Shown: positions 1 to 5,600 of the stretch, piece by piece
Layout: each line of letters opens with the position of its first letter
Numbering within the stretch: position 1 is the first letter of the stretch
Source: a virus
DNA length: 32,379 nt
IMG/VR virus record: IMGVR_UViG_3300031720_000013
Span: 1-32,379 of that record
Direction: 5' to 3' (one strand)
Notes under the pieces: model-generated
The model's input: the letters and a program-made list of their open reading frames with translations, nothing else
Told to the model about the DNA's origin: nothing
Database searches by the model: none
Translations under genes and position numbers: made by a program

Positions 1-119
1 CACAGCTCGCCGCACGAGAAGCAGAGCGACACATCGCCTTCTGTTGGCTTGTAGGTCTCTGCTCCAAGGTAGGTGTCGCAGTCGTTTGGAGCTCCGCAGT
101 AGGGGCATGGCCGGTTCAC
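1..119 (-). CDS. zinc-finger protein, partial (N-terminus only)
   Basis: The gene begins with GTG at 119-117 and runs off the left edge after 39 codons. The start is set by a GTGA overlap with the stop of the gene before it (TGA at 118-116). The visible protein starts MNRPCPYCGAPNDCDTY and later has CFSCGE, so two Cys-x2-Cys knuckles about 30 residues apart are present, the pattern of a small zinc ribbon. Proteins with a CPYCG...C.SCG layout are common among uncharacterised phage genes. It is the last visible gene of the helicase string. The C-terminus and any further domain lie outside the window. Confidence 0.7.
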   Translation of the reverse strand, partial: MNRPCPYCGAPNDCDTYLGAETYKPTEGDVSLCFSCGEL

Positions 120-331
120 GACTCGCTGTCCTTGAACTCCGGGTGCTTGGTCTTCATGTGCCCCTGCAGGTTCTTGAAGTGTCGGTTGCAGCATGGACAG
201 ACACCGTTGCCGACGCGGTTCTTCATCCTCGTCAGCAGACCCTTGCGCACCTCAAGCTGCTTGCGCTTCCGATCGTCGACTCTCCACAGTGCCACTTGTG
301 GCCGCAGCACGGGCAGTAGACCAGCCGGCAC
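116..331 (-). CDS. C-terminal half of a frameshifted zinc-finger protein
   Basis: The meaningful part of this frame begins around position 283 and reads RVDDRKRKQLEVRKG, then a basic linker, then CPCCNRHFKNLQGHMKTKHP, a clear C2H2-type finger (Cys-x2-Cys ... His-x4-His), then FKDSES and the stop. The residues before 283 are the other reading of the upstream half, so the ATG at 331 is probably not used. Phage proteins of about 110-130 residues usually join an N-terminal zinc ribbon to exactly this kind of C-terminal finger. Here the two halves lie in different frames, joined by a -1 shift near 283. The stop overlaps the GTG start of the next gene. Confidence 0.55.
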   Translation of the reverse strand: MPAGLLPVLRPQVALWRVDDRKRKQLEVRKGLLTRMKNRVGNGVCPCCNRHFKNLQGHMKTKHPEFKDSES

Positions 332-447
332 CGCTCGACATCGCCTTCTCTCCAGCGATCGTAGTAGCTGGTCGGGATCGCGAAGGTGACGCCACAGGCT
401 TCGCAGTTGAACCGAGAGAGTCCGACTTCAACGAGTGTGTAGGTCAT
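232..447 (-). CDS. N-terminal half of a frameshifted zinc-finger protein
   Basis: It starts at ATG 447-445, overlapping by four bases (ATGA) the stop of the membrane-protein gene upstream. The first 55 residues contain CEACGVTFAIPTSYYDR and then YCPCCGHKWHCGES, a four-cysteine zinc ribbon. After position 283 this frame reads into SSLRCARVC and stops, which looks like out-of-frame sequence. The natural continuation, with the C2H2 finger, is in the -1 frame. I infer one ancestral gene spanning 447-116, about 110 residues, interrupted by a single-base indel or an assembly error. No classic slippery heptamer is visible in the overlap, so programmed frameshifting is less likely. Confidence 0.6.
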   Translation of the reverse strand: MTYTLVEVGLSRFNCEACGVTFAIPTSYYDRWREGDVERCRLVYCPCCGHKWHCGESTIGSASSLRCARVC

Positions 448-626
448 GGGTCAAGGTCGCTGATTGAGTGTGTGTGGTCAGTCAGGAACTGCTCGTCAAG
501 CTTCCGAGCCTGCTCGAGCTTCAGGATCCTCAGCTCGAGCTCGTCCATGACACCGCTCATGTGCCAGATCCGAATCGCGAAGATCAGGACGAACAGCGAG
601 AGGCTGACGAGGAGCGCGGTGGTCAT
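444..626 (-). CDS. small single-span membrane protein
   Basis: This 60-residue protein begins with MTTALLVSLSLFVLIFAIRIW, one strongly hydrophobic segment (about residues 3-21). A polar, heptad-like tail rich in Leu, Glu and Lys follows (VMDELELRILKLEQARKLDE), suggesting a short cytoplasmic coiled coil. It overlaps both neighbours by four bases (ATGA), so it is part of a translationally coupled chain behind the helicase gene. The function is unknown. The single-span plus coiled-coil layout resembles spanin or holin-accessory proteins, but no lysis gene is nearby and I do not assign that role. Confidence 0.7.
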   Translation of the reverse strand: MTTALLVSLSLFVLIFAIRIWHMSGVMDELELRILKLEQARKLDEQFLTDHTHSISDLDP

Positions 627-928
627 GGTCTCTCCAGCTGGCCTGGATCGACTTCCATCGGTTCGCCGTAGTGCTCGTCCAGCAGCTTGAGTGCCTTCTT
701 CAGCACGCGACGCAGGTCTTGCTTGCCCCAGAAGGTCACCGCGCTGCTGTCGTCGTCGCCAGCGTGGTGCATGAACGGACCACTCACCTGCACTGGTCCT
801 TGCCTGGTCATCTGTGTGACCGGCAGCTCGAGGTAGAACCGCAAGCCGGTGAACTTGGTGCCGTCGATCTCCTTGTCGATGATCTCGACGCGCTGGGTCA
901 TCTCTTCCGCGTAGACGTTGACTCTCAT
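623..928 (-). CDS. conserved phage hypothetical protein
   Basis: The 101-residue product starts MRVNVYAEEMTQRVEIIDKE and contains an alternating beta-like pattern (KFTGLRFYLELPVT), then MHHAGDDDSSAVTFWGKQ and a helical LRRVLKKALKLLDEHYG. I recognise the MRVNVYAEE opening as typical of a family of uncharacterised phage proteins, but no function is known to me. It starts at ATG 928-926, overlapping by four bases the stop of the gene upstream, and ends in an ATGA overlap with the next gene. No cysteines or membrane segments are seen. It appears to be a small soluble alpha/beta protein. Confidence 0.75.
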   Translation of the reverse strand: MRVNVYAEEMTQRVEIIDKEIDGTKFTGLRFYLELPVTQMTRQGPVQVSGPFMHHAGDDDSSAVTFWGKQDLRRVLKKALKLLDEHYGEPMEVDPGQLERP

Positions 929-1149
929 GGTGGAATGATCTCCGAAATGAAGCCTTTGCTGCTGTCGTCGATGAACTTGAGTAGCTTGCCGATCGCAGTG
1001 TCGCGGGCCACGATCACCAGGGCGGTCGCATCGGTTGTCTTGCCGGCGTCCAGGTTGGTGATCGTCATCATCAGCTTGGCAGCTTGATCGGCGACCATCT
1101 TGCCGGCGAGTCGACGCGCTGCCGCCTGGATGACGTCGGGTTGGATCAC
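925..1149 (-). CDS. hypothetical protein (74 aa)
   Basis: I set the start at GTG 1149-1147 because it overlaps the helicase stop (GTGA), the arrangement used throughout this operon; the frame is open further upstream but there it only mirrors the helicase gene. The product reads MIQPDVIQAAARRLAGKMV, then a helical stretch, then DATALVIVARDTAIGKLLKFIDDSSKGF. No motif tells a function. It is probably a compact helical protein co-translated with the helicase, which suggests a job in DNA replication or recombination, but that is only context. Confidence 0.6.
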   Translation of the reverse strand: MIQPDVIQAAARRLAGKMVADQAAKLMMTITNLDAGKTTDATALVIVARDTAIGKLLKFIDDSSKGFISEIIPP

Positions 1150-3083
1150 AACGCCTCCACCAATTGTTGCACAGTCACGTTCCTCAGAGCCTGTTGCGCG
1201 TCTGCATCCTTGGCCGACAGCGCCTTGTCGATCATCTTCTCGATCGTGTTCTGCACGATCGGGATCTGCACGTTGACCGTGCCTTTCGAGCCGATGCGAT
1301 GGCACCGCGCTTCAGCCTGAGCGTTGATCGCGGGTGACCAATCGCGTCCAAGGAACAACACGTCGCTCGCGGACGTGAGGTTGAATCCCTCCGCAAGCTT
1401 CACCTGGCAGAGCATGATGCTCTTGCCCTTGGCCTGGAAGTGATCGAGGAACTCTTGTCTCTCGAGCGTGTCGACGTCGCCGGTCAGCAGCACGGCGTCG
1501 GCTTCGTATTGCTTGAACAGCCACTTGAGCGGCACGTTGAAGCGACTGAACACGACCACCTGTCGGCCGGCGCCGGTGATCTCCTCGATCGCCTCGCACA
1601 GCCAGACTAGCTTCGGTGACTCAGGGAAGATCAGCGCGCCTGGAGCTCCCTCGACCTTCTCGGCGTGCTTGACGAGGTAGGCTGCGTGCTTGGAGAGATA
1701 GGTCTCAGGGATCCCACCGAGGAACCCCTGAGCAATCTGCTCGCAGCGCATGGCGGCCTCGACTGTCGACCGTGCTGCGGGCTGGAAGATGGTGGTGGTG
1801 CGGTTGGTGCACTTGCACGTTGTCGTCTCTGGCGGAGCCAGCGGGTCGTCGAACTTCACAGCAACGACGCCCTTGCCTTCGCACAACGTGCATTCTGGGT
1901 CTCCGCTGGTCATCAGCTTGGCCAGCTCCATGACCGCGTAGTCCTTCATCGCCTTGTAGACGGCTAGGTGCGCGTCCTCGAGCTCGATCAGCGGCTTGGT
2001 GTGGATCTTCGGCGGGAGATTGAGCACGTCCTCCTTCTTTCTCGCGATGCGCATGGTGTTGAGCACCGCGTTGAGCTCGGCTACGTTCTTCGTTCCGCGC
2101 ACGATGTTGACCGGGCGTCTGCGACCAGCGAATTGCGTCGGCACGATCACCAGGTATCGGTTGTTGAAGTCGTGAGAACTCACCCAGCTTCCTGGCCTGA
2201 CAAACTCGCACTGCGTGAACAGATCCTCGATCGTGTTTCTGACTGGCGTGCCTGACAACGCCAGTCTGAAAGCTGCTCCAGAGAAGAGGTCGAACACCGC
2301 CTTGGTCCGCGCTGCATCCTTGCTCTTGATGTAGTGCGACTCGTCCAGGACAGCTGCCTGTCCCGCGCACCAGGTGCGCAACAGAGCCTGCTGAGGCATC
2401 GGCAACAGCCTCAAGGTGTCGTAGTTCACGACGACGACGGCACGCTGGTTCTTCTTCTGGTCGAGGTGATGCGCCAGCGCAGCGAAGGTGTCAGCGCGCT
2501 GAGTTGGGGTCCCATCGACCACGAAGCACGGCAGCGTCTCGGGCGGCTCTATGGTCGCAGCGACTTCGGCACGCCAGTTCAGCTTGACGCTCTTCGGGCA
2601 GACGACGGCGAGCCGTCGTAGCCCGCTGGCCCACCAGGACCACAGCGCGGTGGCGGTCTTGCCGAGCCCCATGTCGTCGTTGAGCAGGGCTTGGTAGTGG
2701 TGAACCTGTAGGGCGCCGATCGCCTGCAGCTGGTGCGCCATCGCCACGCGGTAACCAGCCACTTGGTGGATCGGGCCCCAGTCCTTCGCCAGCTCCCGCT
2801 CTGCCTCCGTCAGCCCTGCAACGCTGCGTTGCAGCACCTCCCTGACGGAGGAGTGGCACGCGACGGTCCAAGAAGCCACTCGGAGGAGCGGGGCGGCCGT
2901 GTGTGGCCACAGGCGGGCCCTGAACAGCGAGCAAGCGGTGCCATCGGTCAGCTTGGCCCAGCCTGGCATCCGCTTCCACCCTGGCCAGCCGGCGACCGTC
3001 CGATGCACGTCGTCGCCACCCTTGGCCTGCCCGCCACGCAAGTCGATCGAGTCGCCGTTGAGATCTACTTCGACTTTCGTCAT
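1146..3083 (-). CDS. SNF2-type DEAD/DEAH-box helicase
   Basis: This 645-residue ATPase is a superfamily 2 helicase of the SNF2 type, which moves along double-stranded DNA using ATP. Visible motifs are Walker A DMGLGKT (about residues 137-143), motif Ia near VCPKSVKLNW (161-170), the DEAH-like box DESH (247-250), motif III SGTP (277-280), and helicase C-domain motifs VVVFSRF (509-514), LTGDVD, LAEGFNLT (563-570) and QAEARCHRIGSKG (589-601). A cysteine insert, CTLC at 398-401 and CKC at 423-425, probably binds zinc. The first 100 residues are a separate N-terminal region. It starts at ATG 3083 after a 100-base leader that follows a terminator, so it is likely the first gene of its transcript. 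In phages such proteins serve replication, recombination or defence evasion; the role here is not resolved. Confidence 0.93.
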   Translation of the reverse strand: MTKVEVDLNGDSIDLRGGQAKGGDDVHRTVAGWPGWKRMPGWAKLTDGTACSLFRARLWPHTAAPLLRVASWTVACHSSVREVLQRSVAGLTEAERELAKDWGPIHQVAGYRVAMAHQLQAIGALQVHHYQALLNDDMGLGKTATALWSWWASGLRRLAVVCPKSVKLNWRAEVAATIEPPETLPCFVVDGTPTQRADTFAALAHHLDQKKNQRAVVVVNYDTLRLLPMPQQALLRTWCAGQAAVLDESHYIKSKDAARTKAVFDLFSGAAFRLALSGTPVRNTIEDLFTQCEFVRPGSWVSSHDFNNRYLVIVPTQFAGRRRPVNIVRGTKNVAELNAVLNTMRIARKKEDVLNLPPKIHTKPLIELEDAHLAVYKAMKDYAVMELAKLMTSGDPECTLCEGKGVVAVKFDDPLAPPETTTCKCTNRTTTIFQPAARSTVEAAMRCEQIAQGFLGGIPETYLSKHAAYLVKHAEKVEGAPGALIFPESPKLVWLCEAIEEITGAGRQVVVFSRFNVPLKWLFKQYEADAVLLTGDVDTLERQEFLDHFQAKGKSIMLCQVKLAEGFNLTSASDVLFLGRDWSPAINAQAEARCHRIGSKGTVNVQIPIVQNTIEKMIDKALSAKDADAQQALRNVTVQQLVEAL

Positions 3084-3187
3084 GGCGGTTGCAACTACTC
3101 GCTGAGCCCCCAGTGCAACTGCACCAAGCCGGTCTCGCGAGGCGCGCAGAACTCAACACTCGTGCAGCGCGGTTGTCAAGCGTCGAC

Positions 3188-3236
3188 AAAAAGAAAGCTG
3201 GCCACACATCCAGGTCTAGCGGGGAGTGTGGCCAGC
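3188..3236 (-). terminator. intrinsic terminator upstream of the helicase operon
   Basis: On the minus strand GCTGGCCACAC (3236-3226 as GCTGGCCACAC) and GTGTGGCCAGC form a perfect 11-bp stem with an 18-base loop, followed at once by TTTCTTTTT (3196-3188). This is a textbook Rho-independent terminator for transcripts coming from the gene string at 3675-5130. It implies that the helicase gene at 3083 needs its own promoter, or readthrough, in the roughly 100 bases that remain. Confidence 0.8.
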
Positions 3237-3674
3237 AATGCGGTTCTCAACAGGCTCCAATCGCACAACCGCTGCGCTCATTGTTCACCCAGCCTGCTGG
3301 GGGCAAGATCAGCTAGCCACACGCTGCTTGCGTCCTTTTAGTTGCGATTCGCCGACCAGTAGTAGCTCTAGAAACTTCATCTGGTCCGCTCTCGCCAGAG
3401 GTGGCAAAGGAAGACGGCCACATCGGAACCAGCTCTTGCCGCAACGTCAAGAGCCGGTGAAAGAAATCGAGCCCTGAAGCACAAGTCGTGGTTGGTCTTC
3501 CACAGTCTTCAGGGCTCGCAAACTGTTCTGCCAACACAGCAGAAGTTTTTCGGCGTGGCTACCGCGCAGAAAGGAATCACTCAACTGCGCGGCGTTTTCA
3601 CACCATGCACAGATCAGATCGTCTCGTCTCGTTCCACGTTGCTACCTGCCAAGGCATGCAGAGCGTGGGGTGTT
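3237..3674. other. structured non-coding stretch, possible small RNA
   Basis: No convincing gene is found here. Short open frames exist on both strands but show no recognisable family and no well-placed ribosome site. The stretch holds several inverted repeats: CCCAG/CTGGG (3288-3301), GCTCTTG/CAAGAGC (3432-3454), and a 12-bp arm pair at 3468-3518. With the terminator at 3188-3236, this could be the end of a minus-strand untranslated RNA or a long 3' leader. I see no tRNA fold. Confidence 0.4.
3468..3518. repeat. 12-bp inverted repeat with nested hairpin
   Basis: CGAGCCCTGAAG (3468-3479) and CTTCAGGGCTCG (3507-3518) are perfect inverted copies. The 27-base loop holds a further short arm pair, GTGG/CCAC (3488-3503). 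On the minus strand the stem is followed by ATTTCTTTC, a poor T tract, so it could be a weak terminator for the 3675-5130 gene string or a structured RNA element. Confidence 0.6.
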
Positions 3675-3869
3675 CTAGCTCCTCTCGACGATCAGCTTCG
3701 CAAGCGACATGCAGAAGTCTTCGATCGTCACGCGCGCATCGTTGTTGGTCAGATCAACTGTTGAAGAGAAGGCAACGATTCTCCCGTAGAGCAGTGGATC
3801 GCTGTTCTTCACGATCGCGTATCGCTCGCGCATCCGTTGTTTCTTCGCGGTTTTGTAGTCGTCGGTCAC
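3675..3869 (-). CDS. hypothetical protein (64 aa)
   Basis: The start is GTG 3869-3867, set by a GTGA overlap with the stop of the previous gene; the longer open frame upstream mirrors that gene. The product starts MTDDYKTAKKQRMRERYAIV and is very basic at its N-terminus, then has IVAFSSTVDLTNNDARVTIE and ends in a helix (FCMSLAKLIVERS). I do not recognise a family. It is the last gene of the second minus-strand string, about 0.5 kb before the terminator at 3188-3236. Confidence 0.6.
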   Translation of the reverse strand: MTDDYKTAKKQRMRERYAIVKNSDPLLYGRIVAFSSTVDLTNNDARVTIEDFCMSLAKLIVERS

Positions 3870-4087
3870 GGCTCGTTCCTCCGCTGCTCGCGCTCGAGTC
3901 TGGCTCGCGCTTCGGCGAACTTCGCTTCGGCTTGTTCGCGTGTCAGTCTGTGACCGAGCGCGTTGTAGATCGTCTCCATCGCCTGCAGCTCTTCGTTCGA
4001 GAGATCCTTGGTTTCGGCGTCCAGACACTCACGGCAGTAGCGACCGTGGACGGACTCGCGCACGTTGCATTGGCAGCAGTAGATCAT
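3866..4087 (-). CDS. small zinc-finger protein with helical tail
   Basis: The 73-residue product opens MIYCCQCNVRESVHGRYCRECLD, giving Cys-x2-Cys twice, 14 residues apart, a compact zinc-binding knuckle pair with a histidine between. A long charged helix follows (LTREQAEAKFAEARARLERE). It begins at ATG 4087-4085, overlapping the upstream stop (ATGA), and ends in a GTGA overlap. This resembles the many small uncharacterised zinc proteins of phage early regions that may bind nucleic acids or host proteins. No closer function can be given. Confidence 0.7.
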   Translation of the reverse strand: MIYCCQCNVRESVHGRYCRECLDAETKDLSNEELQAMETIYNALGHRLTREQAEAKFAEARARLEREQRRNEP

Positions 4088-4281
4088 GGGCGTTGTCCCC
4101 TGACTTCAGTCGGCTGGATTCCAGCTCGGTAGATGATCTCGCACTTGGTCAAGCCTTTCGGGCATGACTTCTGAAGCCATCGCTTCGCTGCATCGGGCGG
4201 GAACTCAGAGCGCAGATGCATCAGGCACGATCGCTCGCGATTGCACGTCTCGCACGCTTGGACTGGATCGGATCTGTTCAC
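4084..4281 (-). CDS. cysteine-containing hypothetical protein (65 aa)
   Basis: I start it at GTG 4281-4279, two bases after the stop of the preceding gene, because the longer open frame upstream only mirrors that gene. The product reads MNRSDPVQACETCNRERSC, then LRSEFPPDAAKRWLQKSCPK and ends in EVRGQRP. Cysteines in CETCNRERSC and SCPKGLTKC could form a zinc site. It ends in an ATGA overlap with the next zinc-finger gene. The family is not recognised. Confidence 0.6.
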   Translation of the reverse strand: MNRSDPVQACETCNRERSCLMHLRSEFPPDAAKRWLQKSCPKGLTKCEIIYRAGIQPTEVRGQRP

Positions 4282-4283
4282 AG

Positions 4284-4508
4284 CTAGCCCTTGGTGATGG
4301 TCAGATCCTTCCTGAACACAGCGACGATCGTCTCTTGTTGCTCGCCGCGCCCTATGACTTGGCTGTGTGAGAACGAATGGAGCAAGTAACCGCGTTGCAA
4401 GTTGCGCTCGATGACGTCTTCGAACTTCCTCGAGATCAACGTCACTGCTGGACCACCATGCATCCATGTCGTTGACATCTCGGCCACGATGAACTCTGGC
4501 TCTTTCAT
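4284..4508 (-). CDS. DUF4177-like small protein
   Basis: Starting at ATG 4508-4506 gives 74 residues: MKEPEFIVAEMSTTW, then FEDVIERNLQRGYLLHSFSH, then QETIVAVFRKDL. The layout (a beta strand, a helix with an x-RGY/GW-x-L turn, and a final strand ending AVFRK) matches the small DUF4177-type proteins, in which a helix packs on a short sheet. Their function is unknown. An upstream extension is open but reads as a shadow. The next gene begins two bases after its TAG stop. The 100 bases before the start contain no gene that I can support. Confidence 0.65.
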   Translation of the reverse strand: MKEPEFIVAEMSTTWMHGGPAVTLISRKFEDVIERNLQRGYLLHSFSHSQVIGRGEQQETIVAVFRKDLTITKG

Positions 4509-4609
4509 CGCAATCTGCTCGCTTGATCGCTTGCTGCAGCATGGTGCCGATCCGAAGCGATCTGGATCAGCTCGGTGTTGGCGCAGGGTGTTGGTTGCAG
4601 AGACAGAGA

Positions 4610-4696
4610 CTAAAAGATCAGCACAGACGCGAGACTGATGAGTGTGCCAGCAGCAAGGCCGATGAACAACGGCCAGCGTAGTTGTGCGCGCTTCAC
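4610..4696 (-). CDS. 28-residue membrane peptide
   Basis: Start GTG 4696-4694 overlaps the stop of the preceding membrane gene (GTGA). The product is short, with a basic head (MKRAQLRW) and one hydrophobic helix (PLFIGLAAGTLISLASVLIF) filling the rest. The positive-inside rule predicts the N-terminus in the cytoplasm. The coupling to another small membrane gene supports that it is translated. The function is unknown; a holin-like or regulatory membrane peptide is possible. Confidence 0.5.
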   Translation of the reverse strand: MKRAQLRWPLFIGLAAGTLISLASVLIF

Positions 4697-4893
4697 TTGC
4701 ACAGTCTCCAGGCAAGCCACGCAAGGACGAACAGAACGGGCCCGCCAACAGCCGGCTTGCAGACGCAGAGACCAATGAGCATAAGGATGGCGAAGGCAAT
4801 CGCCGTGTGTAGAACGTCGTCGCTCACGGAGGCGAAGCGGGCTGGCGGAGGGTTGAGCGGAAGGCCGTGGATCATGATTGCACAGTATACCAC
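4693..4893 (-). CDS. small two-span membrane protein
   Basis: GTG 4893-4891 (three bases after the previous stop) gives 66 residues; ATG 4875-4873 gives 60. Two hydrophobic segments are seen, roughly LHTAIAFAILMLIGLCV and VGGPVLFVLAWLAWRL, joined by a short Lys/Pro/Gly turn, with the N-terminal tail containing Pro-rich LPLNPPPARF. Two close spans and a short size fit class II holins, but no endolysin is in the window and the position next to early-type genes argues for caution. It is coupled by GTGA overlap to the 28-residue peptide. Confidence 0.6.
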   Translation of the reverse strand: MVYCAIMIHGLPLNPPPARFASVSDDVLHTAIAFAILMLIGLCVCKPAVGGPVLFVLAWLAWRLCK

Positions 4894-4896
4894 GCG

Positions 4897-5130
4897 CTAC
4901 ATGGTTGCGCGGTTGTGTGCGCGCAACCGTTGCATTGCGAGACGTAGCCCTTGCAGAGCGTGTCGCGCGCAGTAGTGCACTTGCGATTCTGGGCCGCGGT
5001 CTGCAACCAAGTAGGTTGCATGGTTCAGGCATCGTAGACGCGCACGCCTTCCATCTACTGTCGTGTGACGCTTCCAACGGCACAGAAAGTTGGAAGGAAG
5101 GCTCACGGCTACAAGATTAGGCTTGGCCAT
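4897..5130 (-). CDS. small zinc-binding-type protein, first gene of the minus string
   Basis: The 77-residue product contains RCLNHATYLVADRG and VHYCARHALQGLRLAM. The Cys-x-Asn-x-Ala-Thr ... Tyr-Cys-x2-His pattern is one I know from many small uncharacterised phage proteins and probably forms a zinc site. The start is uncertain: ATG 5130 is the furthest start and has only a weak purine stretch upstream, and the first 30 residues look less ordered, so a later start is possible. It lies next to the divergent control region. An inverted repeat of TGCAACC/GGTTGCA sits within its coding sequence (5002-5020). Confidence 0.6.
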   Translation of the reverse strand: MAKPNLVAVSLPSNFLCRWKRHTTVDGRRARLRCLNHATYLVADRGPESQVHYCARHALQGLRLAMQRLRAHNRATM

Positions 5131-5308
5131 TCGGTCGCTTTACCATGACGTGGCTAGCATTTCAATTCCTGTGTGCATTGCATACCGGCCGGTATTTTAC
5201 CGCAACCTAGGTTGAGGTTGTAAGCGCCAGTCACTTGCAACCTATGAATAGGTAGACAAAGAAGTTGTGAGCATTGCATCCTAAGTGTCCATGCAATCAA
5301 TGGTTGCA
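4903..5308. promoter_or_regulatory. cluster of GGTTGC/GCAACC motifs around the divergent junction
   Basis: Full GGTTGC or GCAACC copies are at 4903-4908, 4923-4928, 5003-5008, 5014-5019, 5202-5207, 5237-5242 and 5302-5307, with partial GGTTG at 5210-5214 and 5216-5220. Two form inverted pairs: TGCAACC-AAGTA-GGTTGCA at 5002-5020, and CAACCTAGGTTG at 5203-5214. About 0.2 copies of a given hexamer would be expected on both strands over 400 bases. A further GGTTGC lies at 3087-3092, just before the helicase start. They look like operators or origin iterons; which of these is unknown. Confidence 0.5.
5182..5195. repeat. 14-bp perfect palindrome
   Basis: ATACCGGCCGGTAT reads the same on both strands. 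It lies in the divergent control region, about 50 bases before the first minus-strand gene, a place where a dimeric repressor could bind. Confidence 0.6.
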
Positions 5309-5458
5309 AGTTTGCGAGGTGCGATCGATCGCGCGGGTCACCTGCGCCCCAGAAGTGCAATGCCCACCCTCACAGCTGCCAACCTGACGGAAAAACCGAG
5401 GCCAACCTGCAGAAACCATGGAAAATATGCCGAAGAAAATCTCTACTCAAGAGATAGA

Positions 5459-5508
5459 AGAGAGAGAGAGAGACTACTACTGATCTGTCTCTCTCTCTCT
5501 CTCTCTCT
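5459..5508. repeat. GA/CT hairpin-forming repeat
   Basis: A run of AG dinucleotides ending in AC (5459-5474) is followed by a 12-base loop and its exact complement, GTCTCT... (5487-5502), giving a 16-bp stem. The CT run extends to 5508. One strand is all purine on one arm and all pyrimidine on the other, so both a cruciform/RNA hairpin and triplex-prone DNA are possible. It sits about 90 bases before the first plus-strand gene. Confidence 0.75.
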
Positions 5509-5600
5509 GTAAGCAGGACTCACACATACGATGTATATGTAATACCCCCCCAGCTACACGCATAACTGAGCAAGAATTGAGTTGAACTTGAGGCAGGTTT

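Larger units (their letters stand above)
5131..5600. promoter_or_regulatory. divergent intergenic control region
   Basis: This 470-base AT-richer stretch separates the minus-strand and plus-strand gene sets, so promoters for both should lie here. It holds a 14-bp palindrome, a 13-base direct repeat GTG(T/A)GCATTGCAT at 5171-5183 and 5267-5279 (one mismatch), several GGTTGC motifs, an ACCTAT/ATAGGT dyad near 5240-5253, a GA/CT hairpin and a run of seven Cs near 5545. I cannot point to a good sigma-70 promoter; TATGTAAT near 5536-5543 is at best a -10 candidate. No convincing gene is present. Confidence 0.6.

Noticed and set aside
232-331. Programmed -1 frameshifting in the split zinc-finger gene
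   Set aside because: No X-XXY-YYZ slippery heptamer is found in the region where both frames are open; an indel is simpler.
3313-3537. 74-codon minus-strand frame in the gene-free stretch
   Set aside because: No recognised family, no clear ribosome-binding site, no overlap with a neighbour, and it crosses a 12-bp inverted repeat.
4284-4799. Long (171-codon) version of the DUF4177-like gene
   Set aside because: The extra N-terminal part mirrors membrane-protein genes that are themselves well supported by overlaps; the family-like part starts at MKEPEF.
4884-4889. TATACT on the minus strand as a -10 box before the two-span membrane gene
   Set aside because: No -35 box at the right distance, and the place is inside a tightly packed operon.
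5154-5360. 68-codon minus-strand frame in the divergent region
   Set aside because: It crosses palindromes and direct repeats typical of control DNA and has no protein-like pattern.
3184-5600. tRNA genes or CRISPR array in the non-coding stretches
   Set aside because: No cloverleaf with a GGTTCRA-type T arm and no regularly spaced direct repeats were seen.
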